A stretch of DNA of 64,000 nucleotides from Anaspis maculata (lineage: Eukaryota; Arthropoda; Insecta; Coleoptera; Scraptiidae). The notes under the pieces are model-generated. The model made no database searches. It was not told the origin of the DNA and was given only the letters and a program-made list of their open reading frames with translations. Both the position numbers and the translations under genes were made by a program. The stretch spans positions 16,826,892-16,890,891 of the forward strand of contig OX421964.1 of the NCBI GenBank assembly GCA_949128115.1. Direction: 5' to 3'. Of the stretch, positions 1 through 13,600 are shown in pieces. Position 1 is the first letter of the stretch. Each line of letters opens with the position of its first letter.

Positions 1-56
1 TTCAAGCCATTGATGTTGAGATTCAAGAGAAACAGTTTTATTCCAAATGGGAATAC

Positions 57-578
57 TGTTACGATATTTCGCGTACGGGTTCGAATATAATTGGGACGAT
101 CGTTTGAAAACGCACACTGTTCATTTCTGCGTACTACAATAAATACACGCCAACAAATCTACTTGGAAATATATCGCAGGTACTTCGCTTGTTTCGCACT
201 TGTTACCACTTCGCATTCCAATTCAATACTGCCGCGAGCTGCCGGCTGACGCCTTATATAAGGCCTCCGAATAGTGTTTCCGAACTTTCTGTCTACTTCC
301 AGCAAATTCCACAGTGGCCTGGCATATGAGGTTTCTAGACCATTCCTGAATAATCACACACGTTACCCGTATAATTCTGCCGGGCTCTGGAACGGCGCCT
401 CCGCCAAAATGGCCAGATCTTTCTCGATCGAGCATTAAAGTCTCCCCATTAGGTTCCACGTAAACGCGCGCTCTGGAATGCACCAGAACATTCCACACTT
501 CTTCACTGCGATCTAATGGCTGAAGAATCCAGAAAGATCGAGTGTTTACCAATATGTATGGGATCGCCGCTCGTAACA
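57..578. mobile_element. Solo LTR (Ty3/gypsy-like), 522 bp
   Basis: The block begins TGTTACG and ends CGTAACA, a matching inverted terminus of the TG...CA type expected for LTRs. It is flanked on both sides by ATAC, a 4 bp target-site duplication. No retroviral-type coding sequence lies next to it, so it is a solo LTR left by recombination. Related copies lie at 2380-5473 (interrupted) and 6731-7066 (truncated). Assignment to Ty3/gypsy is an inference from the 4 bp duplication and from similarity to the LTR beside gypsy pol remnants at 61531. Confidence 0.8.
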
Positions 579-582
579 ATAC

Positions 583-1697
583 CTATGTCAAACTCCATAA
601 ATGTTGCACTACTTTCTTTAACACCCTGTAGAAACTCAAGTTGACATCGAACGACCTTCGTATTGATACGATTCTATACCTAGATAATCAAGCGCTTTAA
701 TGCTTCCAACAGAATCGAAATTGTTTGAACCAGTCGGGAGTTTTCAGGTGAAATTCAGAGTACGACATTAATTTCATTGCGTAGTTTAATTGTCTTCTTG
801 ATTGATTTTAATTGCAGCTCGAAGAATTCCATTTTCTTCAAAACAAATAAATCCAAATCATTTCAGATTGTCTAATGTACTAAACTCATTACTTACTAGA
901 TTGTGATTCAAAATTGTTGGCCCAGACTACCCTAGATCTTAAGTCCTAAATTTGTGAAAACTTCTTTATTGAAGGCAAGAGTCATTTTTTGTGAGTGTAG
1001 TGATTGTTTTAATAAAACTAATTTATTGACGACCTGATCTTTTGTTCCGCTATTCGTGTCATTAACATCTATTGTGCTCACTAGTTAACTCCACTATAAA
1101 ATAAAGCCATTGTTAGCCAAATCTTTGTACCATTCGCTAAACAGTGGTGCCCAAGACTCGGAGAAACTTGTAAGTGCAATAATTGCTACGCACCTGCTGG
1201 CTTAATATTCATCCAAATATTTTGACGCAATCATTAAAAAACGGAAACGGGTAAAAAAAATTGGCTGTGGGATTTCACTATTTACTTGCGTAAACTTCAA
1301 GGTCGATCATATTATGAAAACAGAAGTAGGTATATGGTAAATGTTGGCCGAGCACAGATAAGGTTCCAGTATTTGTGTCAATTTACAATCACTTATCGGA
1401 TTTAATAAATACTACCGAGCATCAGTGTCAATGTCTTCAGAAAAACCGCCCGTTCTAGTTTCAGTTTTGCCAGCTCTAGACGCGCTGCCTGATTATTCAT
1501 CCCACTTCATCTCATTTCCTGTTCGATATTATTTTAGAGTTTGTTTTTTTCGAAAGAATAATGGTCTAATGCCTTATTCTGCCTCATTTCAATACAAACA
1601 TTCACATTATGCGCTCGTCTCTAATCCTGTGCTTTATCTAAATAAGGAGTTTTGTGTATAGGGATTTCGTAGATTAGATTGGTCGCTCACAATAGCC
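583..1697 (+). other. 5' flank of DPP4-like copy 1; no other gene seen
   Basis: No coding sequence with recognisable homology is visible. A weak core-promoter candidate is the AT-rich TTTAATAAA near 1399-1408 followed about 20 bases later by ATCAGT (1419-1424), which resembles an arthropod initiator. This is a pattern match only. The short ATG-led frame at 1425-1661 has no recognisable domain and is not called. Confidence 0.3.
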
Positions 1698-4600
1698 ATG
1701 GATTGGTACCGGGTAAGTTCTTTTTCTCCACTCCCAAAACTATGCTTGATTTTAATTTTGCATTTCAGCACCTGTTACTTTTAGCTTTATGCCTCGTAGG
1801 TGTTTCTGGAAAATGCTGCAACAGGCGAACAAAAAAAACTCCGTTTGGACTTGACGATGTTCTAAATGGAGCCTTCGCTACAAAAACCTGGAACGGATCT
1901 TGGATATCAGGTACCGAACGATTTTCAAAGGTGAATAGGTAGTGAATACCCATAGTGACAAACTGCGGAATTGTTTTTCTGATTCCTTCAAATTTATTGA
2001 GACAATTTGAGAGCGGTCATAAATCTAAACCTCAAGTTGACGAAACTAAAATCAAAGTCAAATCATCTTATGCAATTTTGAAATATACAGGGTGATTCAA
2101 AAGTGTCCTCCCCAAAATTGAAGGTGCGTAATATTGTGGTGTAGTAGAGTGCTAGAAAGTTGTTGAAAAAATTCTGTCTTTAATTTTGAAATAATGGCGG
2201 GACAAAAGCTGGTCCTTCGATTGCTTCTATTTTTGTTGTTTCAAAAGATTTCAGTAAACTGTTTATGAAAAAACAATGAGTACCTACTTACAAGAAATCA
2301 ACCTTTGAATCTATAATGAATTTCTGTTTTGTGATTTGAATAGAATTCTTTTGCTTCTGGTTTTTCAGGAAAATTATATTGTTACGTAATTCGCGTACAG
2401 GTTCGAATATAATTAAGACGATCGTTTTAAAACACACACTGTTAATTACTGCGTACTACAATGAATACACGCCAACAATTATCTACGCTTGGAAATATCA
2501 CTGGGACTTCGCTCTTCGATTTTGTAGGCAACTCCCGAATAATCACACACATTTCGCGTATAATTCTGCCGTGCTCTAGAGCCGGCGCCGCCGCCAAATG
2601 GACAGATGTGTCTCGGTGCAGGACAACTTGACGCCGTCGACTCGACGCCGGCCATCTTGACGCGGGACAACTTGACGCCAGGACAACTTGACGCCAGAAC
2701 AACTTAGCGCTAGGAGTTATTTTGATTTCGGGACTCTATTAGGTCAGTTTGTGTCTTTTTGTCCCCCAATTGACCCACTTGTGTTTTCCTGTGGTTTTTC
2801 GGAACTAGCCCCTTATGCCTACTTATGTCTTTGTTTTTGAGTCCCAATGACCTCAGTTGTGTCTTGCTGTATAACTTGAAGTCACAGCCCCCATGTGTCT
2901 TTATGTGTCATTTCAAGCCCTGATAAGCCCCCTACTTATGTCTTCGTGTTGTTTTCGAAACTGTACTGGAGCCACTTTGTTTTCCCATAGTGTTTTTAAG
3001 AACCCCGATAACCTCCTTGATGACCTTCTTGTGTTTTCATGTGAAGTTCTAAAATTCTATCGGGCCCCCTTGTATCTTCGTGTGCTTTGGAACCCTACCG
3101 GTCCCCATTCTTTCTTGCTGGGTCAATCTGGGCCGTGTGTCTATGGTGACGCTTCCAGCCCCGCAATGAGCTCCATTTTGTCTTCTTTGTGCCTTGGAAT
3201 CATAGCGGCCCGCGTAGTGTCTTGCTATGTTTAGAGACCCAACGGACCTCTTTTGTCTGTATTTGTCGTTTGGAAACCCGAGAATCCCCCTCGTGTCTTT
3301 ATGTTAAGGTGTTGTGTGAAGCCTTGATCAACCCCCTTGTATCTCCTAATGTTTCTAGTCCTATATGGCGCCCCCTCGGGCGCCCCCATTATGCCTTGCT
3401 TTGTCCATCGGAGCTCCAATAGGCCTTTTTGTGTCTATGTGTCATTTCGACGATGAGCCCCCCTCATGTTTCCTGTGGTTTTCAGAAATAACAAGCTCCC
3501 TCATGCTCACTTTGCTCATGTTTTGGAGCTCTAGCGACCCATTATGTCTTGCTGTGTCAATCGGAGCCCCCCTTCTCTCGTTATGTACCGTATTGTGCCC
3601 GGATGACCTCCTTGTATTTTCTTGGCAGTTTTGGAACACCATCGAGCCCCTTTGTATCTTTTTTATTTTAGAGCCTTACCGGCTCCTATTGTGTCCTTTT
3701 GTGTCTTTTTGAGCCCCCAATGAACACTTGAATGTTTTCTTGAGGTTTTCGGAAGTCGAGTCGGAAGTCTAAGCGAGCCCGCTCATGTCTTGTGTTTTGG
3801 AGTTCTAGAGGCCCTCATTGTGTTCTGCTGTGTTATTCGGAGCCCCAGTGAAAACCCTTGTGTCTTTAAGTGTCGTTTCGACTCCCGATGAGTCCCTTAT
3901 TGTCATTTTCTTCGAATGTTTCTTTACTCTGTTCTCACAAAATCCCTGGCGCAAATCGTCCGGCGTCAAGTTGTCCCGGCGTCAAGTTGGTCGAAGGAGG
4001 ACAGCTTTGACGCCGGCCATCCTGACGCCAGGACAACCTAACGCGTGGACAATTTGATGTGTCGCTTCAAGCCTTGACGAACCCCCTTATTGTGTCTTTA
4101 TGTTGCTTTTGGAACTCTATCGAGCCACAATCTATCTCCTCAGATTTTGTAGTTCTAGAGTTCTTCTTTGTCAATCGCAGCCCCGATGAGCCCCCGTGTC
4201 TTTTTGTGTCGTTTCGAGCCCCGATGAACCCTCGTGTGTTTCCTTGAGGTGTTCGGAGTTCTAAGGAGCCCCTTATGTCTTCCTATGTTTTAGAGCTCAA
4301 GCGGCTCCCATTTTGTTTTGCTGTGTTAACTCGGGATTCCAGTGGATCCTTCTGTGTATTTATATGTCGTTTTGAGCCCTGAGAAGCCCCCTTGCGTGTT
4401 CATGATGCTTTTGGAATCGTAGTATCTACCCTTTATGTCTCCACATGGCGTTGTAAGCACCCTTATTCAGAGCCCAATTGGACAATCTTGTTGTGAGTCT
4501 CTCATGATTTTTCGCCCCTTTTCGAAGCTTTAGCAAACACCTTGGTGCCTTCGTGTAACATTTGGAGCCCTATCGGGCGCCCCCATGTGTCCTTGACCTC

Positions 4601-7600
4601 AAGTGCCGTTTGGCGCCCTGGTGAGTCTTCCTATGTTTTTTCACGTGTTTAGAATTCATGTGAGCCCGTTTCGCCTTATTGTGTAATCCAAAGCACAATT
4701 GAACCCCCTTGTGCTTTTAATGTCTTTTGAAGTCCTGATGAGCCCTCTTGCAATTTTTCGTGTCTTCGGGAGTTTTCAAGTAATCGAAAGCACACTTGTG
4801 TTTTCATCTGGTATTCGAAGCCGTACTTGGTCCGCTTGTGTCCTCATATGCCCAAGAAGCCATCTTTTGCTTCCATGTGTTGTTCATAGCCCCATTTTGA
4901 CTCATTGTGTCTTCAATGATGGTGTTTGAACCCTTGCTGAGCCCCCTTGCATTTTTTTCATCTACATTTAGTAACACTCTTGTGCCTTCGTTTGGTATTC
5001 GAAGGTCTATCGGGTCCCCTTGCATTTTCCCCTGGTTTTCGTAACTTAAGTAAGCACCTTTGTGCCTTCATGTGATACTCGGGCTCCTATAGCTGCAATT
5101 GATGGTGTTAAGTAGTCCCGACGTTAAGTCGGGTAGCGGCTACTTTAAAATTCCTGGCGTCAAGTTGTTCGGCGTCAAGTTGTCCCGGCGTCAAGTTGTC
5201 ACGCGTCGAGTTGTCCTGGCGTCAAGTTGTCCCGGCGTCAAGTTGTCCCGGCGTCAAGTCGGCCGCTTCAAAATTGCTGGCGTCAAGTTGTCCCGCGTCA
5301 AGTTGTCATGAACGCGATGTGTCTTGATCAGGCGTTCGAGTCTCCATGCAGTTCAATCCCATCACGCACACTCTAGAAATGTCCAGAGCTCCGTGCATTT
5401 GTACACTGCGGCCGTGGAAGAGCCCAGAAATCACGTGTTTTACCAGAATGCACGGGAATCGTCGTTCGTAGCAATATTTTTGTAGTTTATGAATCACCCT
5501 GTACAGAAAACAGAAATTCAATACAGATTCGGAGGTTGATTTTTTGTACTATTTCGTACGTTTCGATTTATTTCTTCATGAACAGTTTACTGGAATCTGT
5601 TGAAACAACGAAAATAGAAGCAATCGAAGGACCAACTTTTGTCCCTCCATAACCTTAAAATTAGAAGACATATAATTTTTTTGCACTTTACTACAGCATC
5701 ATATTACGCACCTTATTTCTTATATCACAAATTTAAGAAACTACACAGCTTTGAGCCTTTGGGTTTTCCAAAATTTGGTTTATTCAACTTCTTCCACGTT
5801 AATACTTCTACCCATGACAGACCGCCGCGGAGATCCTTGTTTTGCCAATAATTCTGAAGTTATAAATGAATATATAATTGCTCCTCATTTTTACAATTAT
5901 AACGACAAAGCCTGATAGTATAAGTGTAATATAATTATTTGTACACCTGTAAATATTAATTACAGTGAGACAAAACAAGAATTGAAAAAAAGCAAGAGCA
6001 AAATAAACAATAATGCTTGAGTATCTCTATATATCTACTTAGACTAACGCTATACCGCTATTGTATAACTAGCCCTAACAAACAAAAAACTGTTAACTGT
6101 GAGATAAACAGTCAAATTACAGACCAAATGATGTCCGCAATCCGCCACTGGGGATTTACCCCTTAAAAGCCTGTCTTAATTTTTTGTTTCCAATTTTCAG
6201 GAACCTCGTTCAGATTTACGGACAGCAACCGTGATGTCTTTGTATATAATGTAGAAACAAGGAACGCAACAAAATTTTTAGAGAAAGATGTATTGGTAGG
6301 TAACACATTCATTTATTTTCCAAATGGTGCTGAGTGTCAACTTTTTTTTCTAGGAGAAATATAAGGGAAATTCAATGTCCTTTTCGAAGGACCAAGGGTA
6401 CGCGCTGATCAAGTACAATGTGTCGTCTGTAAGTTTTGCCGTACTGATAAGAAATCGAATTGCTATTTTCAGTTTGCCGTTTTATGATTCAGGTGTTTAG
6501 ACATTCGACAACTGCATCAATAGCGATTTACGATATCGAAAACAAGTGAGTAATAAACCTTTATTATTGCTTATAGTTGAGTCAGAAAGATTACTGCAAT
6601 AGAGCAGTATAATAATTTTTGATTGAAAGTTTTACTGACGATAGCCGGTAATTCAAATAATATTGCTCTAAGAAACGGGTCAACTAATGATGTGGTTCAC
6701 TCCAAAATTTCGCGTCACTTCAAATAGGTGTGTTACGTATTTCGCGTACGGGTTCAAATATAATTGAGCGATCGTTTTAAAACACACACTGTTTATTACT
6801 GCGTACTACGATAAATACGCGCCAATAATTATTTACTTAGGAATATCGCTGTGATTTCTACTCGCTTTTAATCCGCTCGCTGCCACTTCGCATTCCAATT
6901 CATAACCAACTCGTGAGCTGACGGTTGATACCTTATAGAGGGCCGACCAATTTATCTCGAATGTTCCATGCATTCTCCAGCAGTCTCCTCAGTAACCCGG
7001 CATACGATTTCTAGACGACTCCGGAATAATCGCATACCTTTCGCGTATAATTCTGCCATGCTCTAGTAGCCCTGGCATTGAAGTTCTCAGCGATTATCTC
7101 TAGAACGATGTCCAGGTTTTTGCCACGGGGGCTGTGTACAAGCGTAGGCCTTATGACCCTCTTGTCCACAGTTGAGGCACAGGCCAGTCCTGTCTATACC
7201 CTTACAGGTATAGGCACTGTGTCCTTTCTCCCAGCATCGAAAACAGTTGTCCAATTGTGACCTCTCACTTATCCGACAGTTCGTCCAATCTTGATTCTTT
7301 GCAATTTCAGAACCTTGTTCGCCGTAGCTTTGTCCAATATCACGTTTGCTGTAAGTGTTCCAGTTCTAGTGGGTCTGAGATTTTTTGACTTCCTGTCTTA
7401 TCAGAAGGTTTCCTTCTTTGGTTCTTCGGACTCCTTACACGTTGACCTTTGTCTCGCCAAGGTTCACCTTCCCCTTTATGCTCTTCAATGCTTCAGCATA
7501 GCTGCGCTACTTTCTTTATTCATCATCAACGCGTCTCCCCTTGCCCTTGGAGCAAGATCGCGTTCCGTTGTTTTCTTGTGTATTCCGTTTTCATTGCCGG

Positions 7601-10600
7601 GGAGTCTGTGAGTAGATCACTACTTCGACTTCTTCTTTGCAGAAAACCACCTCCAAAATCTTTTTCACTGTCTGCCAATTGAGATTGTCAAGCCCGCTTC
7701 CGATTCTTGGAGCTGCCAACTTTGTGATTCCTTTTGCTCGCATGTCGGTTCTGAGTTGTGTTAAGCTGGAATACATCGTTTCATATGTGGGTTTATCGTC
7801 GTGTTTATCCTCTGTAATGAGATAGTAAACTGTTCGTTCCACTTCCATCTCTGTTTCCAGTTCCGTTTTCTTGACGATGCTGACGGTTCCTTTTTGTGTG
7901 ACGTTTTATCCTTTCAGTTCATTCAACCTTTGGAACCTGTCCTTGAAAGAACAGCAATTCCTCTACTCATCTTCATATCCGCGGAAACGCAATGTGCCAA
8001 AGCACATCCATCTGGAGCATCGAAGGCGTCTCCCATTTTCTCAGTGACTTTTTGATAGGCGTGTTCAGGCCACTCCATATTGATAACTCCAATTGTGGTA
8101 GCCCAGTCTTCACATCGCGATATGGCTTTCTTGATGTTCACTTCTGTATAGTGCTTAGTCCGGATCCACCGCATTGCTTGCACATACTTGTTCCCTGTGC
8201 GTAATTTGTCGTTTCCATCCTCAACCTTTCCACTTCCTCCCGAAGGGTACTGGTCTCTTCTTGTTTCTCTTTCTCTTGTCTCTGTACTTTCAATTCTCTT
8301 CTGAAAAGTGTCATCAGCTCACTTGTCAGCTTTTTCACTTCTCCATCACGTTGGCTACCAGACCCGAATTTGACTTTCTGTATGTGGATACCATAATGTA
8401 TCACCGGTGATACATCACCCGGAGTTCCCAACTATACCATGTGTATCACCGGTGATATTTAGCACCATGCATTTCAATCACGTATAAAAATCCGTGGGAC
8501 TAAGGTAGAGAGCTGAAAACTCCACCAGTAGTTCAGGAATGAAGCAAAAATTCCTCAGATGCAGTGGGGATCACCGGTGATACACAATGGCACGGACAAT
8601 AACGTTTCAAATTTGTATGTGGCTTATTAGGCATCATATATTTAATAAAAAATTGGTTTCATGTAATAAATGTTCATTAGGGCTATTATTATATTGTGAA
8701 CTATCAACTGTAAAAAGATTGAGCAAAAATAATGGAAGAATCACTTGCAAACTTCAGGCAAAAATAGAAGAAATGTCCAACTGAACTACCTAGAATTCTG
8801 AAACTATATCTAAATTTCAGTTCATAATGTATTTACAGTCCGATTCTAGCTCATTACACCATCGCGTAAGTCGCGCTTCTTCTTTAGAATCAATTGTTTA
8901 TCAAGATTTATCCGAAACAGCTTACTTTTTGGTTCCCCGATAGACCAAGTGTATCACCGGTGATCATTTGAAATATCCCGGTAAAAACAGATCTCTGCTG
9001 TACAAAATTTGGTAACAGTACAGTATCCGGTGAAACGTCAAAAAATCGATATTTTTGATGAAAAAAGACACTAATCGATAGATTTCACTTCAGGAAACAC
9101 GATTCCAATGTCGGAGCGAAGTTTTTTTAACAAGAAGTTTTCTTTCACTAACGGTTAATGTTTCACCACATACCAAACAATTACCGCGGAGTGATACTAT
9201 GTACGGTAAGGTAAAAGGTACAAATAGACAGGTTCCACTTCAAGAAACCTAATTCCGCTGTCGGAGCAAAGTATTTTTCACAGGAAGTTCATTTTCACGT
9301 TTCATAATCTTTTCATTTTGGCGTTTTATGACTTACGTATAGCCCGCACGCCGCTACTTGATTTCAAAATGGCAACGTCAAGAACTTATTGACAGTTAAA
9401 ACACCCAACCTGGAAAATTCAGGAAAAATCCTAATATGCGAGGCCCATCTTGTGTCTTCAAGTATCGTTCGAAGCCCCACTGAACCCTATTGAACCCCAT
9501 CATGTCGTCTTGTGTTATTCGAGGCCCAATCCGTCTTTGTATCTACAATGTACCTAGCATTTTGAGCCCTGCTGAGCCCCGTTGTGTCTTCAAGTGTTAT
9601 TTGGAGCCCCATTGAGCCCCGTATCGCCTTCTAGTATCACTGAAAGCAGTATCCACCCTCAATTGTATCTACTTTGTAGCTTTTCAAGCCCTACTGAGCC
9701 CTCTTGTTTTGGTAAGCCACTCTTGTATGCCCCCATGGCTCCCCAAGTAGCCAAAAAGGAAATGAAGAATTTGATTTGATTTGTGTCTCCATGTGTTTAG
9801 CGGAGTACTACAGAGCCCCCTTGTGTAAAAAGTACCTTTGGAGCCCTAGTGAGCTCCGGCAGATCTTTTTGTAATATTTAGAGCCCTATCTTCCCTTTAT
9901 GTCTACATCATAGCGTTACAAGCCCTGCCCAGCCCCCTTATGCCCTAAATGTCGTTCAAAGCCCCATCAAGTCTCATTATGCCTTTCTTGCATTATTCGA
10001 AGCCGTATCCCTCCTTGTGTCAACATTGCACAAGGAGCCAACTGTCGTTTGGAGCCTCTATAAAACACCATTAGGCCTCGTCTTGCTCTTTTGTATTATT
10101 CGAAGCTCTATCCCTTGTTGTGTCTACACTTTAGCGTTTCAAGCCCTGCTGAGCCCCTTTGTGTCTTCAAGTGTCGTGTGGAGCCCTAATCAGCACTATT
10201 GTATCTCCAAGTTTCGGTGGCAGCCCTATCGAGCCCCGTTAGGCCTTCTTATGATATTCAAGGCTATATACTCCACCGTGTCTAGGCCTGCTGAGCTTCA
10301 CAGTGTCTTCAAATGTGCCTTTTGGAACCCCGATAAGCTCCCTTGTGTCTTCAAGTATCATTTGAAGCCCTGGTGAGCCCCCATGTTTTCTCACTGTTTC
10401 TGAACTTGATGAATCTTCCTTGTGCCTACCTAGGTTTCTCAGCGCCCCATCAAGCCCACCTGTGTCTTCAAGCATTTTTTGCAGACCTACTGAACCTCCT
10501 TGTGTTTTTCAAGTATTGTTTGGAACCATAGCGGGCCCCATCAGGTATTTTTATAATATGCAGAGCCATATCCTCACATGTCTTCACATTGTAGCGGTTC

Positions 10601-13600
10601 AAGCCCTGCTGAGCCCCCTTGTGTCTTTATTGTTTGGACCCCCCTTATAACTTCATTGAGCCCCGTCTTGTCCTCTTGTGTTATTCGAAGCCGTATCGCT
10701 CCTTGTGTCTACATTGTAGTCTTTTGAGCCCTTCTGAGCTCTGTTGTGTCTTTGAATGTCGTTTGGAGCCCTATCAAGTCCCATTAGGCCCTATCATATT
10801 TTCTTGTGTTATTCGAAGTGTCTACACTATACCTAGTGTTTAAAGACCTGCTAAGCGCTTTTGTCTCTTCAAGTGACTTTGAGCCCTGGTAAGTCCCTTT
10901 GTGGCTCCAACTCGGGCCCAAAAAAATGTTTAGAGCCCTAGTGAGCCCAGTGGGGTCTTCTTGTGTAATCCATCAGAGCTTGATTCTCTGTTGTGTCTAC
11001 ACTGTAGCGTTTCAAGCTCTGTTGAACCCCTTTGTGTCTTCAAGTGTCGTTTGGAGCCCTGGTAAGCTCCCTTTTGTCTCGGAGGGTCGTTTGGAGCCCC
11101 ATTGAGCCCATCAGGCTTTCTTGTGATATACAGAACCCTATCCCCCTTATGTCTACAATCTACCTACATTGTAGCGTTTTGAGCCCTGCTGAGCCCCATT
11201 GTGTCTTCAGATGTCATTTGGAGCCCCATTGAGCCCCGTCATGCCTTCTTGTGTTATTCGGAGCAGAATCCACCCTTATTATATCGACACTGTAGCATGT
11301 CCGGCAAAGAATTGTCCAGCGAAGAATTGTCCAGAGTTGAAGCCTCGCTTGAAGCAAATCTTAAAACTACATGTAGGAACGGTGATTCAAGAAGGGAACT
11401 GGAGTCAAAGCAATTCGTGAATTTTTGACGTAGAACAGTGACGTTCCAGAAAACTTGTACAATTTAGAATAAATAATTTGATTTTTCAAAAACAATCAGA
11501 AGTGGCTAGCTTCGACATTGGAATTGTGTTCTTCGAAGTTAAATCTATTGATTAGTGTCCTTGTTGATAATAAATACCTAATGAATTTTTGACGTTTCAC
11601 CGAATACTGTACTGGTACTCCGTGGTAATTGTAAGGTTTGTGGTGAAACTCTTGAGGTTAGAAAAAAAATACTTCTAGTGGGGAAAACTTCGCTCCGACA
11701 GCGGAATCGTGTGTTATAAGGTAAAATCAATCAAGTAATGCTTTTTTCCAAGCAAAAATATCAATTTTTAACGTTTCACCGCTTATTGGACAGTTACCCA
11801 AAATTAGGGTTGCTAGATTATCGACAGCTTTGGCCGGCCGGTCGCGTGATAATCAGGTTCCCTACCCAAAATTAGAAAGACCATAATTTATATACAGCGA
11901 CATCTGTTACCAAGAAGTTACACTACAAGAGCGTTGGCAGGGTGGGATATTACAGAGTTCTTTTTTTACAATGTATATGATATAATATAAATGATATAAT
12001 ATTATGTATAATTTTTGTATAACTGAGGTATAAATTTGAATTTAGAATTTAGAATTTGACACCAGCCCCATCTTCAAAACCAAAAAGTCCCGCTCTTCTC
12101 CATTTTTGACGTGTCCCACGAATGCACATGCTGCTTGCACGTAAAGTAGCAATGGCAATTCGTGCCCGGAGCCATCCAGTGATTTTGCTCAATCTTGTGT
12201 CCCATTTGTCTGATAATCTTTCTGCCAGATTTTTGATAAAAAATGAAGTTTGGGGTGCAAATACTCCATCAACAGAAAGTACCAGTGGCGTAAAAGTGGC
12301 ATGACGTAATTCACAAGCTGTGGAGTATTTTCGCGTCTTTTCGTTTTCAGCTGTCGCGAGTACAGCCGCTACAGATCTAGCGATGTACGAGGGAGCGTCA
12401 GTGTCAACGACACGTATATCGAACAACGTCTCCCTCTGTACATCCCATACTCCGCGACAAGCTAGGTCCCCACGTAGACCCCCGTTTTCTTCAGAAATGA
12501 TGGGTTCCTTGGTAACATGTCCCCATGCTGCATCACACAATTCACCAAACAGGTCCCTTATTTCGTTATGTCTTTTGACAATCAATCCACCAGTTTTGCA
12601 GCACAGGGCATGATCCAAATTGAATCCATCATTTCCACATCCGTCGCAGGATTTTGGCATCAAAACAGGCTTTCTGTGATAACGTATTGCTAACGCATCT
12701 CTGAATTCCATTGGTGACAAGTCAAAATGATCTTTTCGAGAGGGCACCATTGACAACCAGATTGAAGATTTAGATTTCATTACTGAAAAGATGGATCGTT
12801 CAATCGCTCTTCTTTGGATCGGATTAAATTTTGTTAAGGTTTCATTTAGAATGTCAGCCTGAATTTCTTTTCCTGTACATTACTGACATTGTTTGTGAGC
12901 ATTTTTTAAAAATTCATCATGTTGATTAATGTTCATAGGAGTGCCATTGAGAATAGAAGATGAAAGATGACTATTGCCTTGTTTACTATTCGCGAAATGT
13001 ATATTTGCCAAATGAGCTGGATTTGCAATAGCAAGACCCCCTTTATTAACAGGCAAGGAAAATAGATCAGCTTCTTCTGAAGAAATATTCCCACCTAATA
13101 AAGTTGGTAAAAATTTTTCTCTCAGAACAATGTTTAAAGGTATAAAAAAATCTTCTAATCCCTCGGTTACACGTTGCAAGAATAACCATTGAAACTGGAC
13201 AGATTTAGTGATGGCTGTATAGGCAGCTTGTGGTGATTCTTTACAAGCTACTGTTAGTTTTTCAACAGCCGAAATCCAGTTTTCAATTTTATTACATACA
13301 AATTCATCTTTTCCTTCGCCAATATAACCACCCAAAAATCGTGCCCCAGTTGCAACGCTCACTCCAGTCCCTTTAAAAATTTTCAAAGCCTCGGATTTTT
13401 CAGTTTCAGCAACAATAATGATTGACTTCTTGCCTTGTGGAAAATATCCATAAGAAGGACCTAGATTATTCAATCTATCCCACCAATTTCTGAGATCACT
13501 GAATGTACCCTGAGCCGATGAATCATCTGCATACACCAGCATTGAGTGATATTACTTGTATTTTTGAGTTCTTTGATTATGGGTAAAGTAGCTAATGCAT

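Larger units (their letters stand above)
2088..5713. mobile_element. Mariner-like foldback MITE, split by later insertions
   Basis: The left end reads CAGGGTGATTCAAAAGTGTCC after a TA dinucleotide. The left arm (2088-2379) is the inverted complement of 5478-5713, including the motif around the interrupted phrase 'tccttcgattgcttctattttt'. The right terminus has lost roughly its last 35 bases. A more complete relative lies at 41770-43681. TA flanks and CAGGG termini are typical of non-autonomous Tc1/mariner elements. The arms are separated by a solo LTR that inserted later. Confidence 0.7.

Noticed and set aside
1425..1661. 78-codon ATG-led frame upstream of copy 1
   Set aside because: No recognisable domain and not conserved upstream of copies 2 and 3; could be 5' flank by chance.
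2893..3712. Several overlapping 70-115 codon frames in 2893-4929 and 9582-11428
   Set aside because: They follow the GAGCCC minisatellite in all frames, have no domain, and reappear with changes in each array; by-products of repeat composition.
12122..12613. Plus-strand frames 12122-12304 and 12320-12613
   Set aside because: Antisense shadows of the endonuclease domain of the LINE on the minus strand.
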